This document shows, piece by piece, positions 16,089-25,709 of a stretch of DNA of 64,000 nt. Source of the stretch: SIG701 sp045611685 (GTDB taxonomy: Bacteria; Bacillota; Clostridia; Oscillospirales; CAG-272); NCBI GenBank assembly GCA_045611685.1, contig JAZKXO010000003.1, forward strand, positions 37,995 through 101,994. Reading direction: 5' to 3'. The notes below the pieces were generated by a model that was not told where the DNA came from, made no database searches, and worked only from the letters and a program-made list of their open reading frames with translations. Every line of letters starts with the position of its first letter. The stretch's first letter is position 1. Made by a program: the position numbers and the translations under genes.

Positions 16089-16469
16089 ATGGAATTTACG
16101 GATAAAGTAAATGAGTTCACCAAGAAGGTGTCCGATAAGGCAAACGGCCTTATCGAAATGGGGAAACTGACAGCGAAGATCCATGGAGAAACGGCGGACG
16201 TTGATGCGCTTAAAAAGAAGATAGGCGAGGTCTGTTTCGGTAAGTACAGATCGGGCGATCCGCTTGATCCTGAGGTGGAAAAGCTTTGTGCCGCGATTGA
16301 AAAGCACAAACGCAATATCGCGGAGAATGAGCGAAAGAGGGAGCGTCTTAGGAAAAGCGATCCCAAGACGGTTGATCCCGCGGCAAACGGCATTTGCCCC
16401 TACTGCGGCGAGAAGATTGTCAAGAACGGTAAATTCTGCCCATACTGCGGCGAGAAAATGGATGAATAA
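16089..16469 (+). CDS. zinc-ribbon protein with N-terminal coiled coil
   Basis: 126 aa, no TM segment. The first ~90 residues are charged and helical with heptad-like spacing (EFTDKVNEFTKKVSDKANGL, then KHKRNIAENERKRERLRK). The C-terminus has two CPYCGEK knuckles (ICPYCGEKIVKNGKFCPYCGEK), one zinc ribbon. Similar proteins are common in clostridia with no known role. GGGGAGGG 7 nt upstream supports expression. A TATAAT lies ~35 nt before the start, but without a good -35. Confidence 0.8.
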   Translation: MEFTDKVNEFTKKVSDKANGLIEMGKLTAKIHGETADVDALKKKIGEVCFGKYRSGDPLDPEVEKLCAAIEKHKRNIAENERKRERLRKSDPKTVDPAANGICPYCGEKIVKNGKFCPYCGEKMDE

Positions 16470-16473
16470 AGAA

Positions 16474-16504
16474 AAGAGGATGCTCGGAGAGCATCCTCTT
16501 TTTT
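16474..16504 (+). terminator. terminator after the zinc-ribbon gene, shared with obg
   Basis: 12-bp stem AAGAGGATGCTC, loop GGA, then TTTTTT on plus; A-rich on the other side, so it can also end the converging obg transcript. It touches the obg stop codon. Confidence 0.9.
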
Positions 16505-17810
16505 ACTCTACAAAATCAAATTCGATACCGCCAAGGTGGACGGTGTCGCCTTCTTCACAGCCGGCATCGCGCAGTTTGTCGATGATGCCTCCCTGGATCA
16601 GCATCCGCTGGAAATACATGAGCGATTCACGCTCGTTCAGATTTACGCGGTTGACGAGCGCCTCAACCCAGCCGCCTTCGCATACAAAGGCACCGCTGTC
16701 GTTACGGCGGATACGCACGGCATCTGCGCCCTCTTTATCCTTTTCAGGATCAATCGCTTCGATTTCCGCTTCGTAGGTGATAACGGGGGGCAATTCTGCA
16801 AGCTGCCGTTCGATCTCATCGGTCAAAGCCTTAAGACCGAGCTTCGTGGCGGTGGAGATGAAGATCAGTTTGTAGTCGAGCGCCTCAGCGGCGTCGATCA
16901 GCTTCTGTACGTCCTCGCTCGGCTTGCCGTCGGGCGGCAGCTCATCGGGATCGAGAAGATCGGATTTGTTTGCCACGAGGATGCGCGGCTTGTCCGCAAG
17001 CGTCTGACTGAACCGTTCAAGTTCTCCGGCAATCGTGTGAAAATCGTCCAGCGGCGCGCGGCCTTCCATGCCGGAGACGTCGATCACCTGCACGATCAGG
17101 CGGCAGCGCTCAATATGGCGGAGAAAATCGTGTCCAAGTCCCGCGCCCTCCGACGCGCCTTCGATAAGTCCGGGAATATCCGCCATCACAAAGCCGCGAT
17201 CGGCGCCGGTGGAAACTACGCCGAGATTCGGTTCAAGTGTCGTGAAATGATAGTCGGCGATTTTCGGGCGGGCGGCGGAGAGGGAGGCCAGAAGAGAGGA
17301 CTTGCCCGCAGAGGGAAGCCCCGCAAGGCCTACGTCCGCGATCAGTTTCAGTTCGAGATGGACGTCTCTCGCTTCGCCCTCGCGTCCCTGCTTGGCAAAG
17401 TGGGGCACCTGACGCGTGGGGGTGGCAAAATGTTTGTTGCCCCAGCCGCCTTTTCCGCCGCGGCAGAGGATGAAATCTTCGCCGTCGGACATATCCTTTA
17501 TAATTTTTCCCGATTCGGGATCGCGGATAAGCGTGCCGCGCGGCACCTGGATGATAACGTCCGCACCGTTTTTGCCGTGGCACTTGGCACCGCTGCCGTC
17601 GCCGCCCGGTTCAGCGGCAAATTTCCGCTTGTATCGGAAGGAGAGCAGGGTGTTCATGTGCGGATCGACGCGGAATACCACGTTGCCGCCATTACCGCCG
17701 TCGCCGCCGTCAGGACCGCCCTTGGCGACGTATTTCTCCCGACGGAAGGAAACGCATCCGTTGCCGCCGTTTCCGGCTTTCACGGAGATTTGTATCGTAT
17801 CAATAAACAT
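16503..17810 (-). CDS. obg: Obg-family GTPase
   Basis: Essential GTPase of 50S maturation and stress signalling. 435 aa. N-terminal Gly-rich Obg fold (~1-158), G domain with GLPSAGKSS (P-loop, ~170), DIPGLIEGA and NKSD, and a C-terminal OCT domain (~355-435, RRNDSGAFVCEGGWVE onward). Ribosome site is weak (AAAG-rich). Lies 37 nt behind the aminotransferase gene, likely one transcript. Confidence 0.97.
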   Translation of the reverse strand: MFIDTIQISVKAGNGGNGCVSFRREKYVAKGGPDGGDGGNGGNVVFRVDPHMNTLLSFRYKRKFAAEPGGDGSGAKCHGKNGADVIIQVPRGTLIRDPESGKIIKDMSDGEDFILCRGGKGGWGNKHFATPTRQVPHFAKQGREGEARDVHLELKLIADVGLAGLPSAGKSSLLASLSAARPKIADYHFTTLEPNLGVVSTGADRGFVMADIPGLIEGASEGAGLGHDFLRHIERCRLIVQVIDVSGMEGRAPLDDFHTIAGELERFSQTLADKPRILVANKSDLLDPDELPPDGKPSEDVQKLIDAAEALDYKLIFISTATKLGLKALTDEIERQLAELPPVITYEAEIEAIDPEKDKEGADAVRIRRNDSGAFVCEGGWVEALVNRVNLNERESLMYFQRMLIQGGIIDKLRDAGCEEGDTVHLGGIEFDFVE

Positions 17811-17847
17811 AACTTTGTATCTTTATCTTTCTCTGGTATTTTGTCAG

Positions 17848-19038
17848 TCAGCCGATCATTTCTGCCGCCAGTTCACCGATTATACGGATGCCGGCTTTGA
17901 TGTCCTCATCCGACGGCGTGGAATAGTTGAGGCGGAAGGACTGGGAGGGAGCCTCCGTGTCACAGTTGAATGCGGTGCCGGGAACGACAGCCACTTTCTT
18001 TTCAATGGCTTTTTTGACGAATGCGTTCATGTCTACGCCGTCGGGCAAGGTGCACCAAATGAACAGGCCGCCCTCGGGGCGTGTGTAATGTACCTCTTTC
18101 GGCATATACTGATTAAGGCATGAAAGCATGAGATTGCATTTGTCGCGGTACAAGGCGCGGATCTTCTCGATATGCGCGTCCATATCGCGCTCCGTCATGA
18201 AGCGATGACAGAGCATCTGGAAGAACTGGTTCGTGTGTACGTCCTCGCACTGCTTGCCGACGGCCATTTTCTGCACGATCGGATCGGGCGCGCAGACAAA
18301 TCCGACACGCATACCGGACGAGAGGATTTTCGAGAACGAGGAACAGTAGATGACGATGCCCGCATCGTCCAAAGCCTTGATCGGGAGGATATCATCACCG
18401 GCAAAGCGGAGATCCCCGTACGGGTTGTCCTCGAGAATGATCACGCCGTGCTTTTTCGCAATTTCGTAAATAGCCGCGCGCTTTTCGGCGGAGGTGGTCG
18501 TTCCCGCGGGATTTTGGAACGTGGGGATGAGGTAGATCATCTTCGTGTTCGGATGCTTTTGGAGTGCCGTCTCAAGATCGGCGGGATCAATGCCGTCCTC
18601 ACGGAGCGGGATGCCTACGGTTTTCGCGCCGACAGCGCGGAACGCGTTGAGCGCACCGATAAAACTGGGGTTTTCGCACAGAACGACGTCGCCGGGATTG
18701 CACAGCACGCGGCACGCAAGCTCAAGGCCCTGATTGCCGCCGGAGGTGATGATCGTTGTGTCGAAATCACGGCCGATCTTGAATTTATCACGGAGGCGTT
18801 CGGTTACCGCACGGCGAAGCGGTGGGTATCCTTCGGTGATGCCGTACTGGAGCGCGGCGGAGGCGCTCTTCTCAAAAATGTCGGCAGAAATGGCGGCAAG
18901 ATCTTCCGCGGGGAACGAGAGCGGCGATGGATTGCCCGCAGCAAAACTGATGATCGAAGGATCGGAGAGACTTTTGAAAATCTCACGGATCGCGGAGGGC
19001 TTCAGTGAAGCCAGATTGTCGGAGAATTTGTATTCCAT
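17848..19038 (-). CDS. PLP-dependent class I/II aminotransferase
   Basis: 396 aa, fold-type I. PLP-binding elements: SGGNQGLEL (~99-107), NPAGT, EDNPYGDL (D203 for the pyridine N), and SSFSKILSSGMRVGF with the Schiff-base Lys at ~237. Closest to the stand-alone MocR-like/2-aminoadipate aminotransferase group; it has no N-terminal GntR DNA-binding domain. Substrate not predictable. Own promoter upstream; obg follows. Confidence 0.9.
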   Translation of the reverse strand: MEYKFSDNLASLKPSAIREIFKSLSDPSIISFAAGNPSPLSFPAEDLAAISADIFEKSASAALQYGITEGYPPLRRAVTERLRDKFKIGRDFDTTIITSGGNQGLELACRVLCNPGDVVLCENPSFIGALNAFRAVGAKTVGIPLREDGIDPADLETALQKHPNTKMIYLIPTFQNPAGTTTSAEKRAAIYEIAKKHGVIILEDNPYGDLRFAGDDILPIKALDDAGIVIYCSSFSKILSSGMRVGFVCAPDPIVQKMAVGKQCEDVHTNQFFQMLCHRFMTERDMDAHIEKIRALYRDKCNLMLSCLNQYMPKEVHYTRPEGGLFIWCTLPDGVDMNAFVKKAIEKKVAVVPGTAFNCDTEAPSQSFRLNYSTPSDEDIKAGIRIIGELAAEMIG

Positions 19039-19084
19039 ATGCGTTTACCGCCTTTCAAGAGCCGAAGTTTTTTGTATAAACAAC

Positions 19085-19113
19085 AGTATACCATATTTTT
19101 CAGCGGATTGCAA
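19085..19113 (-). promoter_or_regulatory. promoter of the aminotransferase-obg unit
   Basis: Minus strand TTGCAA, 17 nt, TATACT, ~47 nt before the start codon. Confidence 0.75.
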
Positions 19114-19189
19114 CAGTTCAAGTTGTGAATTATAATTTGTACAGAAGAAGAAAGTTTTTCGAAAAAAGACGATTTTTGCGCATAACTAC

Positions 19190-19218
19190 TTGATTTTTTT
19201 TGGACTATGTATTAAAAT
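19190..19218 (+). promoter_or_regulatory. promoter of pfkA
   Basis: TTGATT, 17 nt, TAAAAT, ~54 nt before the pfkA start. Confidence 0.65.
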
Positions 19219-19271
19219 AATGCATTATAGTGAATGATATTTACACGACAACGAAGGAGTTCAGGGAGTAT

Positions 19272-20336
19272 ATGGAAAAGAAGTTCAGAAAAATCGGCGT
19301 ACTTACCTCAGGCGGCGATGCGCCCGGCATGAATGCCGCAGTCCGTGCCGTTACCCGTGCGGCTTTGGCACGCGGTGTGGAAGTAATGGGTATTTACGGC
19401 GGTTACAGCGGCCTTATTAACGATAAGATGATCGAACTGAAGGCGCGGGGCGTTTCCAATATCATCAACCGCGGCGGTACGTTTTTGTATTCCGATCGCT
19501 GTGATGAGTTCAAAACCGAAGAGGGTATGCAGAAAGCCATCGAAACGTGCAAAAAGCACGGGATCGACGGTATCGTTGCGATCGGCGGCGACGGCACGTT
19601 CCGCGGGGCGACCGATCTGTCCGTCCGCGGCATTCCCACGATCGGTATTCCCGCCACGATTGATAACGATATTACCGCAACGGAGAACTCCATCGGATTT
19701 GATACGGCAATGAACACAGTTCTTGCCGCTTGTGACCGCCTTCGCGATACGTGCGAGTCTCACGCCCGCTGCAACGTGGTGGAGGTCATGGGACGCGGTG
19801 CCGGCGATATTGCGCTCAATACCGCAATGGCACTGGGTGCTGTGGCTGTCGTTATTCCCGAGGTTGCCTTTGACGAGGCCGCCTGCATGGAGAAGATCCG
19901 CCGTCTGCGTGCGGACGGAAAGCGGAGTTTTCTTGTGATCGTATCAGAGGGTGTTGAGAACTTCTCCGAGGGACTCGCCAAGCGCATTCAGGCTGAGACC
20001 GGCGTTGAAACCAAATATGCTTGCCTTGCGCACACCGTGCGCGGCGGTGATCCCACGCTTTCTGACCGCGTGTTTGCGACCAAACTGGGCGTGGCTGCTG
20101 TTGAACGGCTTCTGGCAGGCGAAAGCAATCTCGTACTCTGCCAGCAGAAGAGCGAGATCGTAGCCGTCGATATCGTTTATTCCCAGTGCCTCGACCGTTA
20201 CTACAAGGGTACCTTGAAGGACGGCATGCTCGAGAAATTCTCCGATGCTGAGAAGGCCGAGATGGAAAAAGCGATCGCCGAGAAGAAAGAGGAATTCCGT
20301 AAGTATTACAGAATGGTCAACGATATCGCGCAGTAA
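19272..20336 (+). CDS. pfkA: 6-phosphofructokinase
   Basis: Commits fructose-6-phosphate to glycolysis. 354 aa, slightly longer than the usual ~320 because of a charged C-terminal helix. SGGDAPGMNAAVR (13-25), GGDGT (105-109), PATIDND (127-133, catalytic D131) and EVMGRGAGDIAL are present. Gly at GGDGT points to ATP rather than PPi as donor, although the residue before TIDND is Ala instead of the Gly typical of ATP enzymes. Start at 19272 behind AGGAG/GGGAG; an upstream in-frame ATG (19230) has no site. Single-gene unit with its own terminator. Confidence 0.95.
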   Translation: MEKKFRKIGVLTSGGDAPGMNAAVRAVTRAALARGVEVMGIYGGYSGLINDKMIELKARGVSNIINRGGTFLYSDRCDEFKTEEGMQKAIETCKKHGIDGIVAIGGDGTFRGATDLSVRGIPTIGIPATIDNDITATENSIGFDTAMNTVLAACDRLRDTCESHARCNVVEVMGRGAGDIALNTAMALGAVAVVIPEVAFDEAACMEKIRRLRADGKRSFLVIVSEGVENFSEGLAKRIQAETGVETKYACLAHTVRGGDPTLSDRVFATKLGVAAVERLLAGESNLVLCQQKSEIVAVDIVYSQCLDRYYKGTLKDGMLEKFSDAEKAEMEKAIAEKKEEFRKYYRMVNDIAQ

Positions 20337-20359
20337 TCTGAAATCTTTTGAACGGATAG

Positions 20360-20392
20360 CGTCCCGAAGTGTTATGCTTCGGGGCGTTTTTT
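20360..20392 (+). terminator. terminator of pfkA
   Basis: 10-bp stem (CGTCCCGAAG/CTTCGGGGCG, one G-U), 7-nt loop, then TTTTTT. Confidence 0.9.
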
Positions 20393-20414
20393 CTCCTTTT
20401 CGTGGGCATTCATG

Positions 20415-20443
20415 TTGACAATTTGCCATATTTGGGATATAAT
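20415..20443 (+). promoter_or_regulatory. promoter of sufCB
   Basis: Consensus TTGACA, 17 nt, TATAAT. The 5' leader holds a hairpin (AAAGCGA...TCGCTTT, ~20453-20478) before the ribosome site GGAGG. Confidence 0.88.
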
Positions 20444-20507
20444 AATACGATAAAGCGAAAGCGACTTCGGCTCGCTTTGTCAAATCTGTAAATCATGGAG
20501 GAAAACT

Positions 20508-21242
20508 ATGCTGGAACTCATAAACGTCGGCTTCAACGTCGGCGGTGAGAAGGAAATTCTGCGCGGTATCAACCTTACGATCGACGACAGATTCGTTGCT
20601 ATCACAGGCCCGAACGGCGGCGGTAAATCCACTCTCGCGAAAATTATAGCCGGCATTTATCAGCCTACCTCCGGCAAAATTTTGCTGGACGGTGTGGATA
20701 TAACAAACAAATCAATCACGGAGAGAGCGAGTCTTGGCATCAGTTACGCTTTCCAGCAGCCCGTTCGCTTCAAGGGACTTCGTGTGAAAGATCTTTTGAG
20801 CCTGGCAGCAGGAAAGAAAACGAATGTGGATGCGGCGTGTGCGCTCCTTTCCGAGGTAGGTCTCTGCGCGCGCGATTATATTGACCGTGAACTGAACGCC
20901 AGTCTCTCCGGCGGTGAACTCAAGCGCATCGAGATTGCGATGATTCTCGCACGCGGCACGAAACTGTCCATTTTTGACGAGCCGGAGGCCGGCATTGATC
21001 TTTGGAGTTTCCAAAACCTCATCCGTGTGTTTGAAAAAATGCATGAGGAAACGAAGGGCAATATTCTCATTATCAGCCATCAGGAGCGAATTCTTAATAT
21101 TGCCGATACGATCGTAGTCATAAAGAACGGTGAGCTTGCCGCTGTGGGTCCGCGTACGGAACTTCTTCCGGGGCTTCTCGCCGGTACGGAGAGCGGCACG
21201 TGCAGTGTCCTTGCCGATAAAGTAGAGGGGGTACGTGCGTAA
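20508..21242 (+). CDS. sufC: SufC-type Fe-S assembly ATPase
   Basis: Soluble ABC ATPase that drives conformational change in the SufB scaffold. 244 aa. Walker A GPNGGGKST (34-42), Q-loop in YAFQQP, signature LSGGELKR, Walker B IFDEPEAGIDL, His switch ISHQ. No membrane partner. TAATG overlap with the next gene means tight coupling to SufB. No sufS, sufU or sufD is adjacent, so this is a two-gene layout like the minimal SmsCB systems. Confidence 0.92.
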   Translation: MLELINVGFNVGGEKEILRGINLTIDDRFVAITGPNGGGKSTLAKIIAGIYQPTSGKILLDGVDITNKSITERASLGISYAFQQPVRFKGLRVKDLLSLAAGKKTNVDAACALLSEVGLCARDYIDRELNASLSGGELKRIEIAMILARGTKLSIFDEPEAGIDLWSFQNLIRVFEKMHEETKGNILIISHQERILNIADTIVVIKNGELAAVGPRTELLPGLLAGTESGTCSVLADKVEGVRA

Positions 21243-22159
21243 TGGATGCAATCAAACAGCGTCTTCTTAAAGAAGTAGCCGAGCTCGATTCCTTGCCCGT
21301 CGGCGCGTACAACATCCGTGAGAACGGAAAAGCGGGCGGACGGCAGACTACCGCCAATATTGATATTCAAACGAAAACGGACAAGCCGGGCATCGATATT
21401 ATCGTAAAAGCCGGCACCAAGAACGAAAGCGTCCATATCCCCGTTGTCCTGAGCGAATCGGGACTCAAGGATATGGTGTACAACGATTTCTTTATCGGCG
21501 AGGATGCCGACGTGGTCATCATTGCCGGCTGCGGTATTCATAACGCCGGCTGCGGTGATTCCGCACACGACGGTATCCATACGTTCCATCTCGCGAAGAA
21601 TGCACGCCTCCGCTACGTGGAGAAGCATTACGGCGAGGGCGAGGGCAGCGGCAAGCGCCTTATGAACCCGACGACGGTAGTGCATCTCGCCGAGGGCGCG
21701 CATATGGAAATGGAAACGACGCAGATCGGCGGTATCGACGATACCACGCGTATAACCAACGGCGATCTCGAGGCGGGCGCTTCTCTTGTCGTCCGCGAGA
21801 AGATCATGACCGTAGGCGATCAGCACGCCGTAACCGATTTCACCGTCGATATGAACGGGGAAGGCTCTTCCGTGAACGTCATCTCGCGCAGTGTCGCAAA
21901 AGAGAACAGCCGTCAGGAGTTCGTGAGCAGAATCAACGGCAATACCGCCTGCGCCGGGCACACCGAATGCGACGCGATCATCATGGACGATGCGTGCGTG
22001 CTTGCCAGCCCCCAGATCACGGCAAACCACGTCGATGCATCGCTTATTCACGAGGCGGCGATCGGTAAAATTGCGGGTGAGCAGCTTATTAAGCTTATGA
22101 CGCTCGGACTCACCGAGAGAGAAGCCGAAGAGCAGATCGTAAACGGATTTTTGGCATAA
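21242..22159 (+). CDS. sufB: SufB-type Fe-S cluster scaffold, short form
   Basis: 305 aa, much shorter than the classical SufB (~465-495) and nearer the single SufB/D-like partner of minimal systems. The beta-helix core ends in GHTECDAIIM (Cys equivalent to E. coli SufB C405) and SLIHEAAIGKIAGEQL (His-Glu equivalent to H433/E434), so the residues used for cluster assembly are kept. C-terminus TEREAEEQIVNGFLA is typical. The long N-terminal region of canonical SufB is missing; a homodimer may replace the SufB-SufD pair (inference). Confidence 0.9.
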   Translation: MDAIKQRLLKEVAELDSLPVGAYNIRENGKAGGRQTTANIDIQTKTDKPGIDIIVKAGTKNESVHIPVVLSESGLKDMVYNDFFIGEDADVVIIAGCGIHNAGCGDSAHDGIHTFHLAKNARLRYVEKHYGEGEGSGKRLMNPTTVVHLAEGAHMEMETTQIGGIDDTTRITNGDLEAGASLVVREKIMTVGDQHAVTDFTVDMNGEGSSVNVISRSVAKENSRQEFVSRINGNTACAGHTECDAIIMDDACVLASPQITANHVDASLIHEAAIGKIAGEQLIKLMTLGLTEREAEEQIVNGFLA

Positions 22160-22218
22160 TTTTAAGGCCGGGCAGTGGACAACCCATTGTCCGGCAAATC
22201 TTTGAAAGGAGAGCGGAA

Positions 22219-24363
22219 ATGATCCTCATTATTGCGGAAAAGCCGTCGCTTGCGCGCAACATCGCCGACGGTATCGCGAAAGCCGAAAACGTGCGGATGT
22301 CCAGAAAGGACGGCTATATCGAAGGCGGCTCGTATCTCGTGACGTGGGCATTCGGCCATCTGTTCTCCCTTTGTGATATTGAAACGTACCGCCCGAATCC
22401 CGAAGGAAACCGCTGGTCGGTCAAAAATATCCCGTGCTTTCCTGCGGATTTTCGGTTTGAACTCAGAAAGAATGCGGACGGCACTCGCGATGTGGGTATC
22501 GAAAAGCAGTTCGGAACGATCCGCGCTCTATGCAACCGCCCCGACGTTGACGTGATCGTGAACGCGGGCGACGCCGACCGTGAGGGCGAGATCATCGTCC
22601 GTCTCTGCATCGGGCACGCTTTGGAGAACGAAAAGGATCTTCGCCGGCTTTGGCTTCCCGATCAGACACCTGAAACTATCGCGCAGGCGCTTTCGGAGAT
22701 GAAATCCGAGGCGGAATACGAGAACCTCGCAAACGAGGGGTACGCCCGTACATATATCGACTGGCTTTACGGCGTCAATCCCACCAGATACGCCACGCTG
22801 AAAACGGGGACGCTTCTGCGCGTCGGGCGCGTGATCGTGCCGATCGTCCGCGCGATCTATGACAGAGATATGGCGATTCGCAATTTCACACCCGAGCCGT
22901 ACTTTGCCGTTGTCAGCCGCGCTCGGACGAACGGCGAGAGTGTAGAACTCACAAGCAAGCAGAAATTCGATAAACATCACAAAGCCGATGCCGAACGGCT
23001 CTCTGCCCGCTACAACGCGGCGAAAACGGTCGTTACGTCCGTGAAGCACAAAAAAGATAAGATGGCGCCGGGCAAACTGTACTCGCTTTCGAAACTCCAG
23101 AATGTCCTCAGCAAGAAGTACAAAATGTCCATGACGGAATCGCTCGAGATCGTACAGGGGCTCTATGAGAAAGGGTATCTGACCTATCCCCGTACCAACT
23201 CCGAGTATCTTGCCACCGCCGAGAAGGATAAGATCAGAAAGATCATCGATGGGGCGGTAAAACTCGGTTATCCGCTAGTTTTCAAGGACGGAAAGAATAT
23301 TTTTGACGATTCGAAAATTGAATCGCACTCCGCGCTCACCCCCACGTACAAGATTCCCGATAAGAACCACCTTACCGAAAAAGAGATGCAGGTTTACTCC
23401 ACCGTATTCCGCCGCTTTGCCGCGGTTTTCTGTCGGGAGGATTGCCTTGTTGATAAAACGGAGATCAAGATCGCCGTTATGGAAGGCGAGACGGTTCTTG
23501 AGGAGTTCACGCTCCGCGGAACGGTGATTCTCGAACGCGGTTGGATGAAGTACGACGATACCGCGCAAAAGGATAAGATTCTGCCGCCGCTCGGGAAGGG
23601 CGATATTCTTACAACCGATTTTAGGCCTGCCGAAAAAGAGACGAGTCCGCCAAAGCATTACACGATTGAAACGCTCAACAATTATCTCAAAAATCCGTTC
23701 CGCGAAGAAAAGGCGGCTGCCGATAAAGCCGAGCGGGCGGAGGATGAGGCAGATGACAGGGAAGAATACCGCGCGATGCTTGAGGGATTGGAACTTGGCA
23801 CAGAAGCGACGCGAACGGGCATTATAGACAACGCCCGAAAATCCGGATACATTGAACTGAAGAAAGACGTATATACGATTTTGCCGGACGGCGAATTTCT
23901 CATTGAATCCATCTCGCAGATGGGAATAGGCATGGATAAGTACAAAACCGCCGAGGTCGGGCGTGCTTTGAAGCGTGTGTTCCGCGGCGAATCTACCGTG
24001 CGCGAAAGCGTGGCGATCGCCGAGGCGGAGATCTCTGCCGTGTTTCAGAAAAAGGATGCGCCACCTGCCGAAGATACGGATACCGGCTATTTCGGTGATA
24101 TCGTGGGAAAATGCCCCCTTTGCGGTATGGACGTCCGCCGCACGCGCCGCGGCTACGGCTGCGCGGGTTATAAAGAGAACGGCTGTAAATTCAGCATTTA
24201 CTCGCCGATCTGTGCGCGTGTGATTCCCAAAGCGAGCGTGGAGCAGCTTCTGCGCGACGGACGTACCGATATAATCAGCGGTTTTGTGTCGAAACGGACG
24301 GGAAACAAATTCGACGCGCGCCTAAAACTCGAAGGCGATCGTGCTGTGTTTGATTTTTCATAA
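22219..24363 (+). CDS. topB: type IA DNA topoisomerase III
   Basis: Single-strand passage topoisomerase that decatenates replication and recombination intermediates. 714 aa. TOPRIM motifs E7 (IIAEKPS) and DADREGE (118-124); active-site Tyr323 in LTYPRTNSEYL. The C-terminus carries a zinc-ribbon-like segment with CPLCGMDV and the GYGCAGYKENGC cysteines. AAAGGAG precedes the ATG. A 59-nt gap after sufB; may be co-transcribed with it. Confidence 0.95.
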   Translation: MILIIAEKPSLARNIADGIAKAENVRMSRKDGYIEGGSYLVTWAFGHLFSLCDIETYRPNPEGNRWSVKNIPCFPADFRFELRKNADGTRDVGIEKQFGTIRALCNRPDVDVIVNAGDADREGEIIVRLCIGHALENEKDLRRLWLPDQTPETIAQALSEMKSEAEYENLANEGYARTYIDWLYGVNPTRYATLKTGTLLRVGRVIVPIVRAIYDRDMAIRNFTPEPYFAVVSRARTNGESVELTSKQKFDKHHKADAERLSARYNAAKTVVTSVKHKKDKMAPGKLYSLSKLQNVLSKKYKMSMTESLEIVQGLYEKGYLTYPRTNSEYLATAEKDKIRKIIDGAVKLGYPLVFKDGKNIFDDSKIESHSALTPTYKIPDKNHLTEKEMQVYSTVFRRFAAVFCREDCLVDKTEIKIAVMEGETVLEEFTLRGTVILERGWMKYDDTAQKDKILPPLGKGDILTTDFRPAEKETSPPKHYTIETLNNYLKNPFREEKAAADKAERAEDEADDREEYRAMLEGLELGTEATRTGIIDNARKSGYIELKKDVYTILPDGEFLIESISQMGIGMDKYKTAEVGRALKRVFRGESTVRESVAIAEAEISAVFQKKDAPPAEDTDTGYFGDIVGKCPLCGMDVRRTRRGYGCAGYKENGCKFSIYSPICARVIPKASVEQLLRDGRTDIISGFVSKRTGNKFDARLKLEGDRAVFDFS

Positions 24364-24402
24364 AAAAGAGCCGATGCTTTCGCATCGGCTCTCAATTTTT
24401 TT
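24362..24402. terminator. bidirectional terminator between topB and serS
   Basis: 10-bp stem GAGCCGATGC with TTTC loop; A-run before and T-run after, serving both converging genes. Confidence 0.9.
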
Positions 24403-25688
24403 CATTTTTTGGGAATCAGTTTTTCCGTGCCGCCCATGTAGGGACGGAGGGCAACGGGAATATTTACGGATCCGTCGGCGTTCAGGTTGTTTTCGAGGAA
24501 CGCGATCAGCATACGCGGCGGCGCTACGACGGTGTTGTTGAGAGTATGTGCAAGATACTTGCCGTCCTCGCCGTTTACGCGGATTCTGAGGCGGCGCGCC
24601 TGCGCTTCACCGAGGTTCGAGCAGCTGCCGACTTCAAAATACTTCTTCTGGCGGGGAGACCATGCTTCCACGTCGCAGGATTTTACTTTCAGATCAGCAA
24701 GGTCGCCGGAGCAGCATTCGAGCGTGCGTACTGGGATATCCAGAGAACGGAACAGATCGACAGTGTTCTGCCACAGCTTGTCGTACCACATCATGGAATC
24801 CTCCGGCTTGCAGACGACGATCATTTCCTGCTTTTCAAACTGGTGGATGCGGTATACGCCGCGCTCCTCGATGCCGTGCGCGCCTTTCTCCTTGCGGAAG
24901 CAGGGAGAGTAGCTCGTCAGCGTGTAGGGGAGTTCTGCTTCGGGGATGATCTGATCGATGAATTTACCGATCATGGAGTGCTCACTCGTACCGATGAGGT
25001 AGAGATCCTCGCCCTCGATTTTGTACATCATGGCTTCCATTTCCGCGAAACTCATAACGCCCGTTACGACGTCGGAACGGATCATAAACGGCGGGATGCA
25101 GTACGTGAATCCGCGCTCGATCATGAAATCGCGTGCGTAGGAGATAACGGCGGAGTGCACGCGTGCGATATCGCCCATGAGGTAGTAGAAGCCGTTGCCG
25201 GCAACGCGGCGTGCGGATTCGAGGTCAATACCTGCGAAACGCTCCATGATGTCCGTGTGGTAGGGGATCTCAAAGTCCGGAACGACGGGCTCGCCGTATT
25301 TTTGGATCTCGACGTTTTCGCTGTCGTCCTTACCCATCGGAACGGAGGGATCAATGATGTTCGGGATGATCATCATGATCTTCTTGATCTTTTCATCCAG
25401 TTCCTTCTCGAGTGCCTCGTCCTCGGCGAGTTTGTTGGCATTCTCGGTAACGAGACGCTTCATCTCTTCCGCTTCCTCGCGCTTGCCCTGCGCCATGAGA
25501 GCACCGATCTGCTTCGAATATTTGTTGCGGCTGCCGCGTAGCTCGTCCGCCTCGCGGATCACACGGCGGCGCTCGGTGTCAAGTTCAATCACCTCGTCCA
25601 CGAGGGGCAGCTTCTGATCCTGGAATTTGTTTTTGATATTCTGCTTTACGATTTCGGGATTTTCTCTCAGAAATTTAATGTCGAGCAT
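24402..25688 (-). CDS. serS: seryl-tRNA synthetase
   Basis: Class II synthetase. 428 aa. N-terminal antiparallel coiled-coil arm (~30-100) that grips the long variable arm of tRNA-Ser, then the catalytic domain with motif 2 (FRKEKGAHGIEERGVYRIHQF) and motif 3 (...RMLIAFLENN). No T-box leader: the promoter lies only ~36 nt upstream. GGAGG precedes the ATG. Confidence 0.97.
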   Translation of the reverse strand: MLDIKFLRENPEIVKQNIKNKFQDQKLPLVDEVIELDTERRRVIREADELRGSRNKYSKQIGALMAQGKREEAEEMKRLVTENANKLAEDEALEKELDEKIKKIMMIIPNIIDPSVPMGKDDSENVEIQKYGEPVVPDFEIPYHTDIMERFAGIDLESARRVAGNGFYYLMGDIARVHSAVISYARDFMIERGFTYCIPPFMIRSDVVTGVMSFAEMEAMMYKIEGEDLYLIGTSEHSMIGKFIDQIIPEAELPYTLTSYSPCFRKEKGAHGIEERGVYRIHQFEKQEMIVVCKPEDSMMWYDKLWQNTVDLFRSLDIPVRTLECCSGDLADLKVKSCDVEAWSPRQKKYFEVGSCSNLGEAQARRLRIRVNGEDGKYLAHTLNNTVVAPPRMLIAFLENNLNADGSVNIPVALRPYMGGTEKLIPKK

Positions 25689-25709
25689 GGGTCCATGCCT
25701 CCTAATATC

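Noticed and set aside
19272..20336. PPi-dependent phosphofructokinase
   Set aside because: GGDGT has Gly rather than the Asp of PPi enzymes, and the PPi-type Lys before TIDND is absent (Ala here), so ATP is the likelier donor.
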